A stretch of DNA of 64,000 bases, from positions 6,448,015-6,512,014 of the forward strand of contig OX422204.1 of the NCBI GenBank assembly GCA_949130485.1. The letters are read 5' to 3'. A program made the position numbers and the translations under genes. The DNA comes from Agelas oroides (taxonomy: Eukaryota; Porifera; Demospongiae; Agelasida; Agelasidae). The notes under the pieces are model-generated. The model was not told the DNA's origin. It was given only the letters and a program-made list of their open reading frames with translations, and did not search any database. Within the stretch, counting starts at the first letter, position 1. Each line of letters starts with the position of its first letter. Positions 1 through 11,961 of this stretch are shown piece after piece.

Positions 1-2585
1 AACTCATCATGCCCATAACTTCTTAATAATACGCACATTCCATTAGTGCAACTTTTGTACCGAGCTAGGAAGAGTCGCGAATGTATGCGAATTTCCATTG
101 ACGGCGCTGTACTGCGCTGCATGGGACGGAGATATTGGCCGGCCCGTACAGCTTTGTACGCCTTTTGCACCGAGAAAGGGTTTGCTTTTTTAAACTCTTC
201 ATGCCCATAGCTTCTTCATAATATGCACCTTGCATTAGTGCAACCTTTGTACCGCGCTAGGAAGTGTCGCGAATGATAGCGAATTTCCATTGACGTGACT
301 ATACGGCGCTACAGGGAACGGAGATATTTGCCCGCCCGTTCAGCTTTGTGCGCCTTTTGCACCGTGAAAGGGTTTACATTTTTAAACTCTTCATGCCAAT
401 AGCTTCTTGATAATATGGACCTTCCATTAGTACAACCTTTGTACCGAGCTAGGAAGAGTCGCGAATGAACGCGAATTTCCATTGACGGCACTATAATTCG
501 CTGCAGGGGACGGAGACATTGGTCGGCCCGTACAGCTTTGTGCGCCTTTTGCACCGAGAAAGGGTTTGCATTTCATGCCCATAGCCTCTTGGTAATATGC
601 ACCTTGCATTAGTGCAATCTTTATACCGAGCTAGGAAGTGTCGCTAATGTACGCGAATTTCCATTCACGGTAGTATACGGCGCTATACAGGGGACGGAGA
701 TATTAGCCGGCCCGTACAGCTTTGTGCGCCTATTGCACCGAGAAAGGTTTTGCATTTTTAAACTCTTCATGCCCATAACTTCTTAATAATATGCACCTTG
801 CATTAGTGCAACCTTTGTATCGAGCTAGGAAGAGTCGCGCGAATGTACGCCAATTTCCATTGACGGAACTATACTGCGCACCAGGGGACGGAGATATTTG
901 CCGGCCCGTACAGCTTTGTGCGCCTTTTGCACCGAGAAAGGGTTTGCATTTTTAAACTCTTCATGCCCATAGCTTCTTGATAATATGCACATTGCATTAG
1001 TGCAACCTTTGTACCGAGCTAGGAAGAGTCGCGAATGTACGCGAATTTCCATTGACGGCACTATACGGCGCTGCAGGTGACCGAGATATTTGACGGTCGT
1101 ACAGCTTTGTGCGCCTTTTGCACCGAGAAAGTGTTCACATTTTTAAACTCTTTATGTCCATAGTTTCTTGATAATATGCACCTTGAACTAGTGCAACCTT
1201 TGTACCGAGCTAGGAAGAGTCGCAAATGTACGCGAATTTCCATTCAAGGCACTATACGGCCCTGCAGGGTACCGAGATATTGGCCGGCCCGTCAGCTTTG
1301 TGCGCATTTTGCACCGAGAAAGGGTTTACATTTTTAAACTCTTCATGCCCATAGCTTCTTGATGATATGTACCTTGCATTAGTGCAACGATTGTACCGGG
1401 CTAGGAAGAGTCGCGAATGTTCCGGGCTAGGTTTAGCCGCTAAATTGCGTGAATTTCCATTGACGGTGTAATACCGCGTTGCAAGAGACGGATTTGTTAG
1501 CAGGTTTGTCCAGGTTTGTGCGCTTTTTGTACCGACTGATGGTTTACATTTTTAAACTATCCATACCCTAAGGTTCTTGTTGATATGCTATTTCCATTAG
1601 TGCAACCTTTGTTCCGGGCTAGGTTTAGCCGCGAAATTGCGTGAATTTCCATTGACGGCATAATACCGCGTTTCAAGAGACGGATTTGTTAGCAGGTTCG
1701 TCAAGGTTTGTGCGCTTTTTGTACCGACTGAGGGTTCACATTTTTAAACTCTCCACACCCTAAGGTTCTTGTTGATATGCTATTTCCATTAGTGCAACCT
1801 TTGTTCCGGGCTAGGTTTAGCCGCGAACTTGCGTGAATTTCCATTGACGGCATAATACCGCGTTGCAAGAGACGGATTTGTTAGCAGGTTCGTCCAGGTT
1901 TGTGCCCTTTTTGTACCGACTGAGGGTTCATATTTTTAAACTGTCCAGACCCCAAGGTTCTGGTTGATATGCTATTTGCATTAGTGCAACCTTTGTTCCG
2001 GGATAGGTTTAGCCGCGAAATTGCGTGAATTTCCATTGACGGCATAATACCGCGTTGCAAGAGACGGATTTGTTAGCAGGTTCGTCAAGGTTTGTGCGCT
2101 TTTTGTACCGACTGAGGGTTCACATTTTTAAACTCTCCACACCCTAAGGTTCTTGTTGATATGCTATTTCCATTAGTGCAACCTTTGTTCCGGGATAGGT
2201 TTAGCCGCGAACTTGCGTGAATTTCCATTGATACCGCGTTGCAAGAGACGGATTTGTTAGCAGGTTCGTCCAGGTTTGTGCGCTTTTTGTACTGACTGAG
2301 GGTTCACATTTTTAAACTATCCATACCCTAAGGTTCTTGTTGGTATGCTATTTCCATTAGTGCAACCTTTGTTCCGGGCTAGGTTTAGCCACGAACTTGC
2401 GTGAATTTCCATTGATGGTATAATACGGCGTTCCAGGAGACGGATTTGTTAGCAGGCTCGTCCAGGTTTGTGCGCTTTTTGCACCGACTGAGAGTTCACA
2501 TTTTTAAACTATCCATACCCTAAGGTTCTTGCTGATACGCTATTTCCATTAGTGCAACCTTTGTTCCGGGCTAGGTTTAGCCTCG
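1..2585. repeat. 192-bp satellite array, two monomer subfamilies
   Basis: About 13 tandem monomers. The anchor GAATTTCCATTGAC recurs mostly every 191-192 bp (about 88, 280, 472, 1042, 1233, 1643, 1835, 2027, 2219), with a few shorter or longer intervals (182-197 bp, 184 bp) from small indels. Monomers before about 1400 contain GAGCTAGGAAGAGTCGCG. Those after about 1425 contain GGGCTAGGTTTAGCCGCG, so the array has two subfamilies with a hybrid unit of about 218 bp at the junction (1233-1451). The array runs off the left edge. Short ORFs here are by-products of the repeat and no gene is seen. Confidence 0.93.
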
Positions 2586-4775
2586 GGATCGTCTAAGTTC
2601 ACATAGCTCCATGAGGTTACGTCATAAAACCTCACATGGGAGTTCCCCGTGCCCACCGCATAATCGCGATAACCCTCTTTCTACGTAATTTAACTTACTA
2701 AAATTGTTCTGAGAACTAGCATGCATTCAAAGAGTATGCAGCATATCAAGGTAAAAGAGACCAAGTAAGCATAATATCAGTAAGATAAAGTAGTCAGGAT
2801 GAAGGTATATATTTGTGGCAGCTGTGGAGGGAGAAATGGATAGTACAGCTCAGAGTTAGCCCTCCCTAAGAGGCATGTTGGATCAACTGAGATGACCATT
2901 TGAAGGTACAGTCTGTTCTTGAGCCCTAAATTTGTGGTCTATTGGGCAGCAAAGACTTGTAAAAGGTTTACTACTCCACACGAATTACTTTTTGATCATT
3001 TGTGTGCATCGTTCCGTAGCAAGCCCAGGCCAAAGTGAGCAGTGACAGTGTGCATTTAATATTGGCATGTACTGCAAAGTATAACTGCGCTGCACTCAAA
3101 CTCTTCGTAGAATGTGTACCTTCTCCTTTGACATATTGTTCCGCTTACTAGTTGATATGCTGCATTCTCACTCAATGTATTGTCACTAGAGTGAAGCCTG
3201 TCAATAGTGGTCACTGCATGTTAAAGACGGCCACCTCTTTTGTTACGGCCACTACTCCTTGTCCCAGTTGTACTAATCTTGTGCAAAATGTAAAGCAACC
3301 ACCTGTCTGAAACAGCAAAATAATAATAAATGCTGGTCCCATGACGACCATTATATCGCTGTAGCATACACAGCGAGTCTTGATTTACAAATTACATCAA
3401 CTAAAATGTAAATTAGGAGAAGGAGGGGAGATGCTCTGAGAGAAATGGTTTGGCGTTGTGAAGTCTGAGACTGTTTCAAATAGGTGAACATAGCCTTGTG
3501 TTGAGAGAACCTGGGTAAGCTAAGGAAAGCCTATAAATATACGATCCATGCACCGTGAGGGACTGATCACTGAATAAATTTGCACGAGGATGCAAGAATC
3601 AATGAAGAGTTCAGCCAGACTTCTGATTTCTAATCATCCAATCACTACCACAACTTTTCTCAGCAGACAGAGCTCATAAATACAGACTCAGACAATTTCA
3701 TCAAGTGAATAAGTGATGGAAGTATTTGTTAAGCCCCATCCAGGTGCAACAGCACAGATAGAGATCACAGGGCAGCAAATGGGTCGTGGGATGCCTGACA
3801 CTTGAAGTGAGAGTTGGAACATACACCCAGGATGCTTGTCTTCAAATATAGGATGTCTCCTTTTTTCTCCAAGAGGGTTGCTAGAGGAAGGTCTGTTGTG
3901 TGCAGTCTGTCCCCTCATGTTTTGAGAGGAGAGCAGTGGCGGATTTAGGGGGGGTAAGGGGGGTGCAAATGCACCCCCCTTTGGCGGCTAGTAATGTATT
4001 TTGCATACATAACTGCACGAGTCCATCAAATGATTATGCAGCAGTGGCATGCAGCAACAACAACCAGGCACAGTTACACACTCACGTATCAGTTCCTTAC
4101 TGATCTCCAGACGTTTGACTAGGCCTAGAGTTGCTTCGAGATATTCAGTTCGGCCCGAGGGGTCGCGCCTCGGCGTACGAGATTTCGAAATCCACTGGAT
4201 TTCACGTGGATTTCGGATTTCAGAGTGGATTTCTGGATTTCACAGTGGATTTCTGGATTTCAGTTTGGATTTCTTCCGACAGGTTTCTTCTTGTATGTTC
4301 TTGGATATTTTAGTTATAGTTCCCAGCTTAGCAAAATATTTTAGTTAGTTGTAATTTTGGTTAACTAAATTTTAAAAAGGCCATACTAAAATGTCTTTAG
4401 TTAAAGTTATAGTTAACTAAAACAACACTGTCGGAAAGTGTACGAGATTTCTTTTGTGACGGACCCCTCGGTTCGGCCTTCCAGCTATGAATGCGTTCAC
4501 GTGACCGAAAGTGGGCGTGGCAACCCAAAAATTTTCCGGCGCGCGAAGCGCGCCGGTGACTGAACCCCCCTTTCTAAATTTCTAGATCCGCCACTGGAGA
4601 GGGTTCTATCTAGGATTTTGAGTTTTGGGGGGGAAGCTGTTTGAAGCGTTGTCTAGGGGCTCTGGGGGCATGTTCCTCAACAAAAATTTGGGTTTTAGGT
4701 GCTCTGAGATTGTTTGCGATGCAATCTGAGAGGTAAAATCATACCTATAACTGTACTTTTATTTTTTAGGTGTCC
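2586..4775. mobile_element. 2.2-kb insertion interrupting the satellite, flanked by an 11-bp duplication
   Basis: The satellite stops at 2585 and resumes at 4776. The 11-mer GTTTAGCCTCG occurs on both sides (2575-2585 and 4776-4786), while other monomers read GTTTAGCCGCG. This fits a target-site duplication. The insert has no convincing ORF. Part of it (about 2650-2960) resembles 59755-59990, so it is a dispersed repeat. A second inverted-repeat element lies inside it at 3932-4599. Confidence 0.6.
3934..4599. mobile_element. Short inverted-repeat element with CAGTGGCGGA ends
   Basis: The left end CAGTGGCGGATTTAG and right end CTAGATCCGCCACTG are inverted repeats, and both are flanked by GAGAG. 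The G-rich/C-rich subterminal runs and ends are of the kind seen in hAT-like non-autonomous elements; that placement is inference. The interior holds a short tandem GTGGATTTC motif (about 4190-4270) and no transposase. Confidence 0.65.
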
Positions 4776-4916
4776 GTTTAGCCTCGAATTTGCGTGAATT
4801 TCCATTGACGGCATAATATGGCGTTGCAAGAGACGGATTTGTTAGCAGGTTCGTCCAGGTTTGTGCGCTTTTTGTACCGACTGAGGGTTCACATTTTTAA
4901 ACTGTCCATACGGATT
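4776..4916. repeat. Terminal partial satellite monomer
   Basis: It continues the second satellite subfamily (GAATTTCCATTGACGGC, then GGATTTGTTAGCAGGTTCG). It is the remainder of the monomer split by the 2.2-kb insertion, and the array ends here. Confidence 0.85.
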
Positions 4917-5798
4917 CTGAGTCTCGGAAAAAATATCTGCGTGGATCCCATTCTTATGCCGGTGTCATAGTTTACAATGATTCCCCCCCACAAATAAAAA
5001 TGTCCCGCCGAACATGTATTCACATAGGCGTGCACAGCAGTAGAGGGTTTGGGGGGAGAAGCATGTACAAATTTATGATGTGCGGCACCACCACTCAGAG
5101 TAGAAGCTGAACGTCCGCTTGACGATGGGACTGAGTGGGTTGTTGGTCGTTCGCCGCGGACTCCTGGGCTGTTGCTCTTTCGACTGAATCAATGGACTTC
5201 TGGGCTACTGCTCCTTCGACTGGATGAGTGGACTTCTCTCTTATCTTGAGTTACAAAGAATGTCTGATCTACGTACCTAGCTAGCTAGCTGTGGGTGTGG
5301 CCGTGTAGATAATAGCATGGCGCCCGCCCCGCGACCAGGCCAGACGGGCTGTTAGGGGGAGCGTACGCCCCCCTGCGTCCCCCCGTGGTACCGCCACTGT
5401 GTATTCACTAGTGAATATTGTCCCCACTAAAGCAAGGTTGAATCTGCGGGGATTTAGGCACTACCGGTAAGTTAATTTTGCAGCAAGCAAGTAATTTGGA
5501 GACTCCTCGCAAGCCACACAAGCCTGCGAGATCATGGTCTCACTTAAATTATACTCCTAGGCTCTTATCCTAGGCCTGGCCATTCTTATCCCCAGCATTT
5601 TTTCGCTTGCGTTCAGTCCTAACACGAGGAAAGATGCCTGTTTAAAGTTAAAGCCAGACCACCAGCGTATGTACAAGGGTGGACATTATTCACCGGTGTC
5701 CCGACACGGGTTCCCAAAATTGGACGGAGATCATCGGGACTCACTGAAAGATACGAGATATAGTACACGTACGTGTACTATAATATCCATGGTTAATC
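4917..5798. other. Intergenic region upstream of the first VWA7-like gene
   Basis: No gene is seen. Near 5370-5395 a C-rich stretch ends in ACCGCCACTG, which resembles the right end of a CAGTGGC-type inverted-repeat element; I cannot find its left end with confidence. A perfect 16-bp palindrome (GTACACGTACGTGTAC) lies at 5764-5779, just ahead of the start codon, followed by TATAATATCC. This area probably holds the promoter and 5' UTR. Confidence 0.5.
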
Positions 5799-8700
5799 AT
5801 GGCGGTGACTGGAATATTGACTGCGTTGGTTGTGATTTTCTCCTTGCGCGGAGCTCGGGCATTTGTGCCCAACGGAGCACTCAATCAGTTCTTTCTCGAT
5901 GGTCATGGCACAACACATAAGAAAATGACGGAAAATGCGATACTGCAAGTGACGGCTGATTTGTTGCTAGACAACCCCAACCCAGATCCGACAGTGGATA
6001 GCATTAGGAAAATCAATGCATTATCTGCACTCAGCCCTGTCAGTCTGATCAGAGCTTATTACGGGAGCCGCCAACGTGTAAGTGCGTTTAGAAACGCTAT
6101 CGACGACATCGCTGACGCAAATTCAGATGTTGACATGAGCACATCCGAACGCAACCTGGCCGAAGCGCACTTCGATTCGGAACAGTTTCAAGGTGGACAG
6201 AATAGACTTGTCATACTCAAGCGTATGACGATCAAAGAAATAAGATTGTGCCGCTTCCGAAGCGCAAGAAAATTAGCCGGCCGGGTGCTGCATACTTTGC
6301 AAGATTTCTACAGTCATTCCAACTGGGTGGAAATGGGAAGGAACGATCCCTACTCTATTTTAGGTAAACCACGGAGGAGACCAGAAAACGTTGCTCCTCG
6401 AACAATGCATACGTGCACCGACTGTGCACGTACTGAAATCAGCACATACCAATCAATCTTGTTTTCCTTCGGGTTGAGGAAAACTGAGTATGCTTATACA
6501 TGCAACAATAATATTCTCGCTGAAATCAACCGCAAAGGAATTTTGACAAGTGGCTATTACGCAGTTGATAATGATGAACCAAAACCAGCTGGAAAGTGCA
6601 GTCATGGCGGTTGGCGTGACTCTACTAGTGATCAGTCTGCAACAGGAGGAATAAACAAGGATTCTTTAGATTCTCTCTGGTCTCCTCATCATTACTATCA
6701 TCAGAAAGCTGCAGCCATTGCAACTCAAGCAAGTATTGATATGCTGCAAAACATTCGGTTACATGTGGAAGAGGATACAAAGTTTGCAGCTTTCCTCAAC
6801 CTTGGCCTTGAAGTGTCGGCTATGCAAAGTATGCAGCCTCCAGCTGATGCAGCGGAAGTAGAAACTTCAATATCTTATGTCATTGATACCACTGGCAGCA
6901 TGAGGGAGGAACTGCCAGAAATACAACGTGCAATCCCTCATATTAGAATTGATTTGGATCACTATATTCAAAGTCTGGGAGAAAACATACAAGTGAGATT
7001 CATTCTTGTCCCTTTTAATGATCCTGGTGAGTTTAGGTGCATGCATGTATAGGGATTTGCATGGTTGGCATGTATACGGTAAAACTGTATACAGTATATA
7101 CAGTTTGCAGGTCAAATTTTTGCAGTGTTGTTTTAGTTTACGTTCACACTAGTGGTTTAGTTTTAGGCTACAGATTTGAATTGCTAGTTTAGTTTTAGTA
7201 AATCTAAAATGGGTTAGTATTGCTACTTTTAGTTTTAGTTACAACTACCATTTAGAGTGCAACATGCAATCAATGACGCTGATCTTAAACTCAGACTTAC
7301 CACCTCTGTACATGAAAATTATTTCTGTATTTATTCATAAATGATTGTCGTATACACATGCATCAATGATGTAGGCAGTATAAGAAACAGCATAGTATAA
7401 GTCTTCATGATGATAATACAAATCCATGGCATTCATCCCAAGCAACTGCCCCATTGAGATGCGCAACCCCCAACTACCGACAGCTGTGAGTACATGGCAT
7501 AGCATGACCCTGGCTGACTGCAAAGGTAGACAGAGACTGAGTCATGGAAGCTCCAGTAGCTTATGTGGAGGTAGCTACAGCTTCACTTACAATATATGTA
7601 GAGGCCTAAAAAAAAAATAAAGTCTTGGCAGAGTCATGAAAACAACCAATGAGCTCTTTGTCATTCATTTAGTAAATGTGTTAATATACCACATGAGCAC
7701 AAATTTCAAATTTCTCTATATGTATATGTCATTGACTTGTATTGAGCTGGTACTAGTAGCAAGTAGAACAGTAGATCAGGTAGCAGCTGCTTTCAATAGT
7801 TCAAGGGGCATACACATAAATAATTAATGATTTCAATCACTTTGTGAAAACCATCATCCCTTACTTGCGCTGCATCTGGGGAAATTCCCACGACATGCAA
7901 CCAAGATACTTTTGCAATGAGCACCATTGTGTTACATTTGTACAATATATGATTTACAGATCCAGGAACAGTATTTCAAACTTACAACAGCGAAGATTTC
8001 CTGAATGCTATTGGACAGCTAATACCTGAGGATGGTGGTGACTGTCCAGAACCCAGCATTGGTGCCCTCATTCGAGCAATAAGGGCCAGTGAACCTAACT
8101 CGCCAATATACGTGTACACAGACGCCCCTCCGAGTGATCTAAATCGGCTGGCTGAAGCACAAGCACTGATTTCAGACAAAGGTGTCACGGTTAATTACGG
8201 ATTAACAGATGGTTGTAGCAAGAAACGAAAACGATCACTGCAAGAGTACAATCAAGATTACAGTCAAGTAGAGAAGAGGCAAACTAGCAGTGACAGTGAA
8301 AGTGTCTATCAATTTCTGGCTGCTCTCTCTGGCGGACAAGTGCTTAACCTCCAGCCCACAGATATTGGTGATCTGTCATCTCTTATTAGTTTTTCTACTG
8401 CACGGACATATACAACCATATTCTATAAGTCAGGTCCACTAGCTGGAACCTACAGCTTTCGCTTTCCAGTGGATAAAACAGTAACTGCAGTTCTTCTGTC
8501 TGTAAATGGCAGGTTTATTCAAGTCACTGTGAGAAACTCACAAGGTTAGCTTACTGTATACTGCAAAGTAGATTGGGTAATTTCTTAGCCTTCAACTTGT
8601 GTGGTTCACAGAAAGGGCGACTTGTGTTGTTTACATCAGTTTCTTACCATTTGTATATACGCTGTCATTCAGAATACCAGCTTGGAAATTAGGCCTACCT

Positions 8701-10971
8701 CATATTTCCAGCATTATACATGAAGTAGATACATCATGCATGAGTATAATCATCCAATCATGCGTACAGTAACCACGAGAGGTCTGATCTTGTGTTTCTG
8801 GAATTGCAGGTTGATATGCAAGCCTTGTATAGTTCACACCTTGGGTTAGGCTAGTTTTCTCTTGATGCAAGCCTTGTATAGTTCACACCTTGGGTTAGGC
8901 TAGTTTTCTCTTGATGCAAGCCTTGTATAGTTCACACCTTGGGTTAGGCTAGTTTTCTCTTGATGCAAGCCTTGTATAGTTCACACCTTGGGTTAGGCTA
9001 GTTTTCTCTTGATGCAAGCCGCAGAATTTGTACAAACCATGTCATTCAAACCATTGGTGGTTTCAGAGCCACTATGTCACAGCCGAGTTTCCGTAAGCAA
9101 TTGATCAGAATTTAACCAGGCAATGCCCAGGCTTCTGGAACCACCACTGATTCAAACAGCCCCTGCATTTGGGAAAATATAAGCAGAGTAAACCACATTG
9201 TTTTGTGGAAGTTTTCTACCTGACATGACTCATAAGTCAAGTTCTGCATATTTGTCATCCATACTTGCAACACCACACAGTAACCACACATGTAAGTACA
9301 GTCACTGTTGTTTTTATAGTAACCTGAGTCTCTTGCATTCTTCATGAAGGAACTACTTCAACTGTCCTGGACCCAAGTTTATACAGTGTATCGCTGCAGT
9401 CATCTACTTCATACATTGCTACCATCAATGTATCAGATAGTGTTCACTATGGAGAGTGGCAGCTGAACTTGACTGTATACAGTGGTCCCTACACTGTTCG
9501 AATTGCAGCAATAACAGACCTTACATTCAAATACACACTCTACAGATTTGATCCTTCCTCCAACTATGGCTTTACAACTGTTGAAGGCAACCCTCAGCAA
9601 AGTAAGCTTCACCTCATATCTCTCTATACTAAGTCTTATAGCAGTGCCCTTGCATTAATTTGTTGTTGAACTCTAATCAAATGTGCACATCGTTCCCATC
9701 AGGTGAAAGACTTCTTCTGTTTGTTCAAACACAAAGTGAGATTGAGGGGACCAATTTTAACCGTGCCTCACTATTAAATTACAGTGGCGATGTAGTACAG
9801 ACGTTGAACCTAACATCTGCAGGTGATGGGAGCTATATTGCATCAGATCTGATTACACCACCTGAAACATTCCAACTACAAATACATGGATTTGATAGCA
9901 ATGGAAATCCAATCTCTCGGATCAGCTCTTCTGGTGTGCAGACAGTGGATGTAGACCTAAGACTTGGTGAGCTACCACAATACATAAAAATGTCTGTTAC
10001 GTATTTGAAGAGCTTTGCATGAGGGAAATCCATTGCAATGAATGTATTGTCCTTAGCTATTTCTTTCAATCAGGTTGATTGATGTGAGTTCTGCATGGGG
10101 CAACTCCATTCAGATTCAAGCTGCTCTAATTATTACTTGGCAACGGATGATAAGCCCATTAATTCTGGCTTGGAGTCGAGGGTTTAGTCTTCTAGAACTT
10201 AACAGTACCATGCAGTAGCATCATATATACTGTAGCAAAATTATGTCAAAATTGCTCAAATGAGTTTTACCTGGTTGTAGTCACTGAGAGTATTTTTTCT
10301 ACTTGTGCAGGTGAAGGTCAGTCAGAATTCAACACCCTGTTTCCAGGAGATACAGAAAACGTGACACTGGAACTTTACAATCTTGGTGCAAGCCGCAACT
10401 TTACAATTAAAGTGACTTCTGACACTGTAACTTCCTTCAACTTTAGTGCAAGCCCAGAGAGAGTTTTTGTAGCTGAAAACGAAACAACAGTGATTCTTAT
10501 CACAGTCATGGTCCCTAAAAATGCTATTGATGGTACAGGGATAACGCTTACTGCTACAGCTTCATCTGATGATGGAGAGAGTGACTTTGTTGGTGTTGAG
10601 GTGACTGTGAGCACAATTCCACCTCCTGAATATGCCGAAAATGTATGTCTGCTATTAATTGTCCTAGAACCTCTATGCCATCATTCTATAGCTACCACTA
10701 GCTAGCTACCTATAGCTAGTAGGATTCCTTTTTGTTGATAAGATTGTATACAATCTTTGTAGGAGCATGTTGTAGAATTTATAGTACTGCTGTCTGCAAA
10801 ATTATTTCCCACCTATAACGTTCTGTTATGGCTACTCAGGGAATTACATAACTATGTTATGCTTTGTTGTGCACATTGCAGGACTACTATGATGCTGCTA
10901 CCCAGGAGAGAGTGGGAGTATGGTGCATCCTGGCAGTGGTGGCATGTATGATGATACTGTCCCCTTTCTAA
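5799..10971 (+). CDS. VWA7/hemicentin-like secreted or membrane-anchored protein, copy 1
   Basis: Exons 5799-7026, 7960-8544, 9350-9601, 9703-9966, 10311-10642 and 10882-10971 join at GT-AG sites into one open frame of 917 codons (916 aa). Junctions and phases match the copy at 21497. Residues 1 to about 22 are a signal peptide (ends GARAFVPN). An N-terminal domain carries H165-TLQDFYSHSNWVE, the H-x3-D-x3-H type signature of VWA7 N-terminal/Het-C-like regions, plus Cys pairs (CTDC). A von Willebrand A domain starts near 355, with MIDAS DTTGSM at D363 and the later TDAPPSD. A basic KKRKRS stretch follows, a possible furin-type site. Beta-rich hemicentin/VWA7-type and Ig-like regions follow, then a C-terminal hydrophobic segment ending ILSPF with no tail, so it is a terminal membrane anchor or GPI signal. 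The start is the first ATG ahead of the signal peptide; the ATG just upstream meets a stop at once. A likely poly(A) signal AATAAA is at 11118. Family recognised from motifs; ligand unknown. Confidence 0.88.
8816..9020. repeat. 49-bp tandem repeat in intron 2 of VWA7-like copy 1
   Basis: Four near-identical 49-bp units starting ATGCAAGCCTTG at 8816, 8865, 8914 and 8963, then a partial fifth at 9012. The repeat is absent from the matching intron of the second gene copy, so it arose after the duplication or was lost there. Confidence 0.9.
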
Positions 10972-11961
10972 CTTACTGCTAATAATACTAAGCTGCTGTA
11001 GTGAACATTTTGTACCGTAAGTACGAAAGCTTTGCAGTATGTATGTGTGGCTATAAATATTCCTTTTTAGTACTGTCTGGCTAGCATTAGTACATGGCAA
11101 TGGAAAAAAATTTAAAAAATAAAACAAAAACTAATAAGCAAACAGAAAAAAACTGTGTGAAATCTTTGTGACAGTTTTTTACACTTTGTGTGCTGCATTT
11201 TTCCACATTTTCACCTGCATTACTATGTATACATTATTATGCCATTTGATACAAGTATTGGATATACTACCTATACTCAGAGTATAAACACACACATACT
11301 CCACATCCGAGGTGTAGCTGAGGGTAATGGAGTATATTGTGTTTATACTCTGCATGAGTACAGGTCCAATTTATACCACATTGAGACAGTAAACTATAAC
11401 CCAGTTTTGTGTAAACCATTCTGGTGCATCATGCAAGTTTTGTGCGAGTGTGTGACATGGTATACTCCGCTGTTCATTCAATTAGAAAGTGATGTAATGT
11501 GGGAGAAAACACACTTGGGTTGCAATAAATGCTGACCTTTGTACATTTATACATACAAGATTGAGAGAACCAATATTATTGTAATCATGTCTCACAAATT
11601 TCAAGTTTAGTAGGTAATGGGAGCTATGAATTACAAGTGTCAAGTGAGTCTTTTTATACTTGAACACACATTGCTTCTGAGAAGTTGCAGAAACCCCATC
11701 TTTTAGATCAACTCTCCTGGTGTGTACACAGTGGATATAAACAGCTTGGTGAGCTAATTATTTCTGAGTGTCCCCCAGCACTTGGCTTGGTGAGTTAGTG
11801 TCTCTCATCTCCCTTCAGTCTTTGAAGGGCTCTATTATAGGGCAGTCCCATTGTAAATTCCTGCTGTACAAGTTACCTTGGCAGCAATGATAACCTATAG
11901 TGAGTATTAGTGCCTACCACGCAAATGTTAAGAGTACACCTGCCAGGCTATAGTGTAGCTA
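10972..11961. other. 3' UTR and intergenic DNA with a decayed exon-4-like fragment
   Basis: The first part is the 3' UTR with AATAAA at 11118-11123. About 11703-11760 reads like the end of exon 4 (GGTGTGTACACAGTGGATAT, then a GGTGAGCTA donor-like site), and 11825-11900 reads like the start of intron 4. This is a broken partial copy of the gene interior placed downstream of it. No other gene is seen. Confidence 0.55.

Noticed and set aside
1-2585. Regular repeats that might suggest a CRISPR array
   Set aside because: 192-bp units are contiguous with no unique spacers, and the sequence is eukaryotic.
5669-5920. ORF overlapping the start of the first VWA7-like gene
   Set aside because: Out of frame with the supported exon and lacks any motif.
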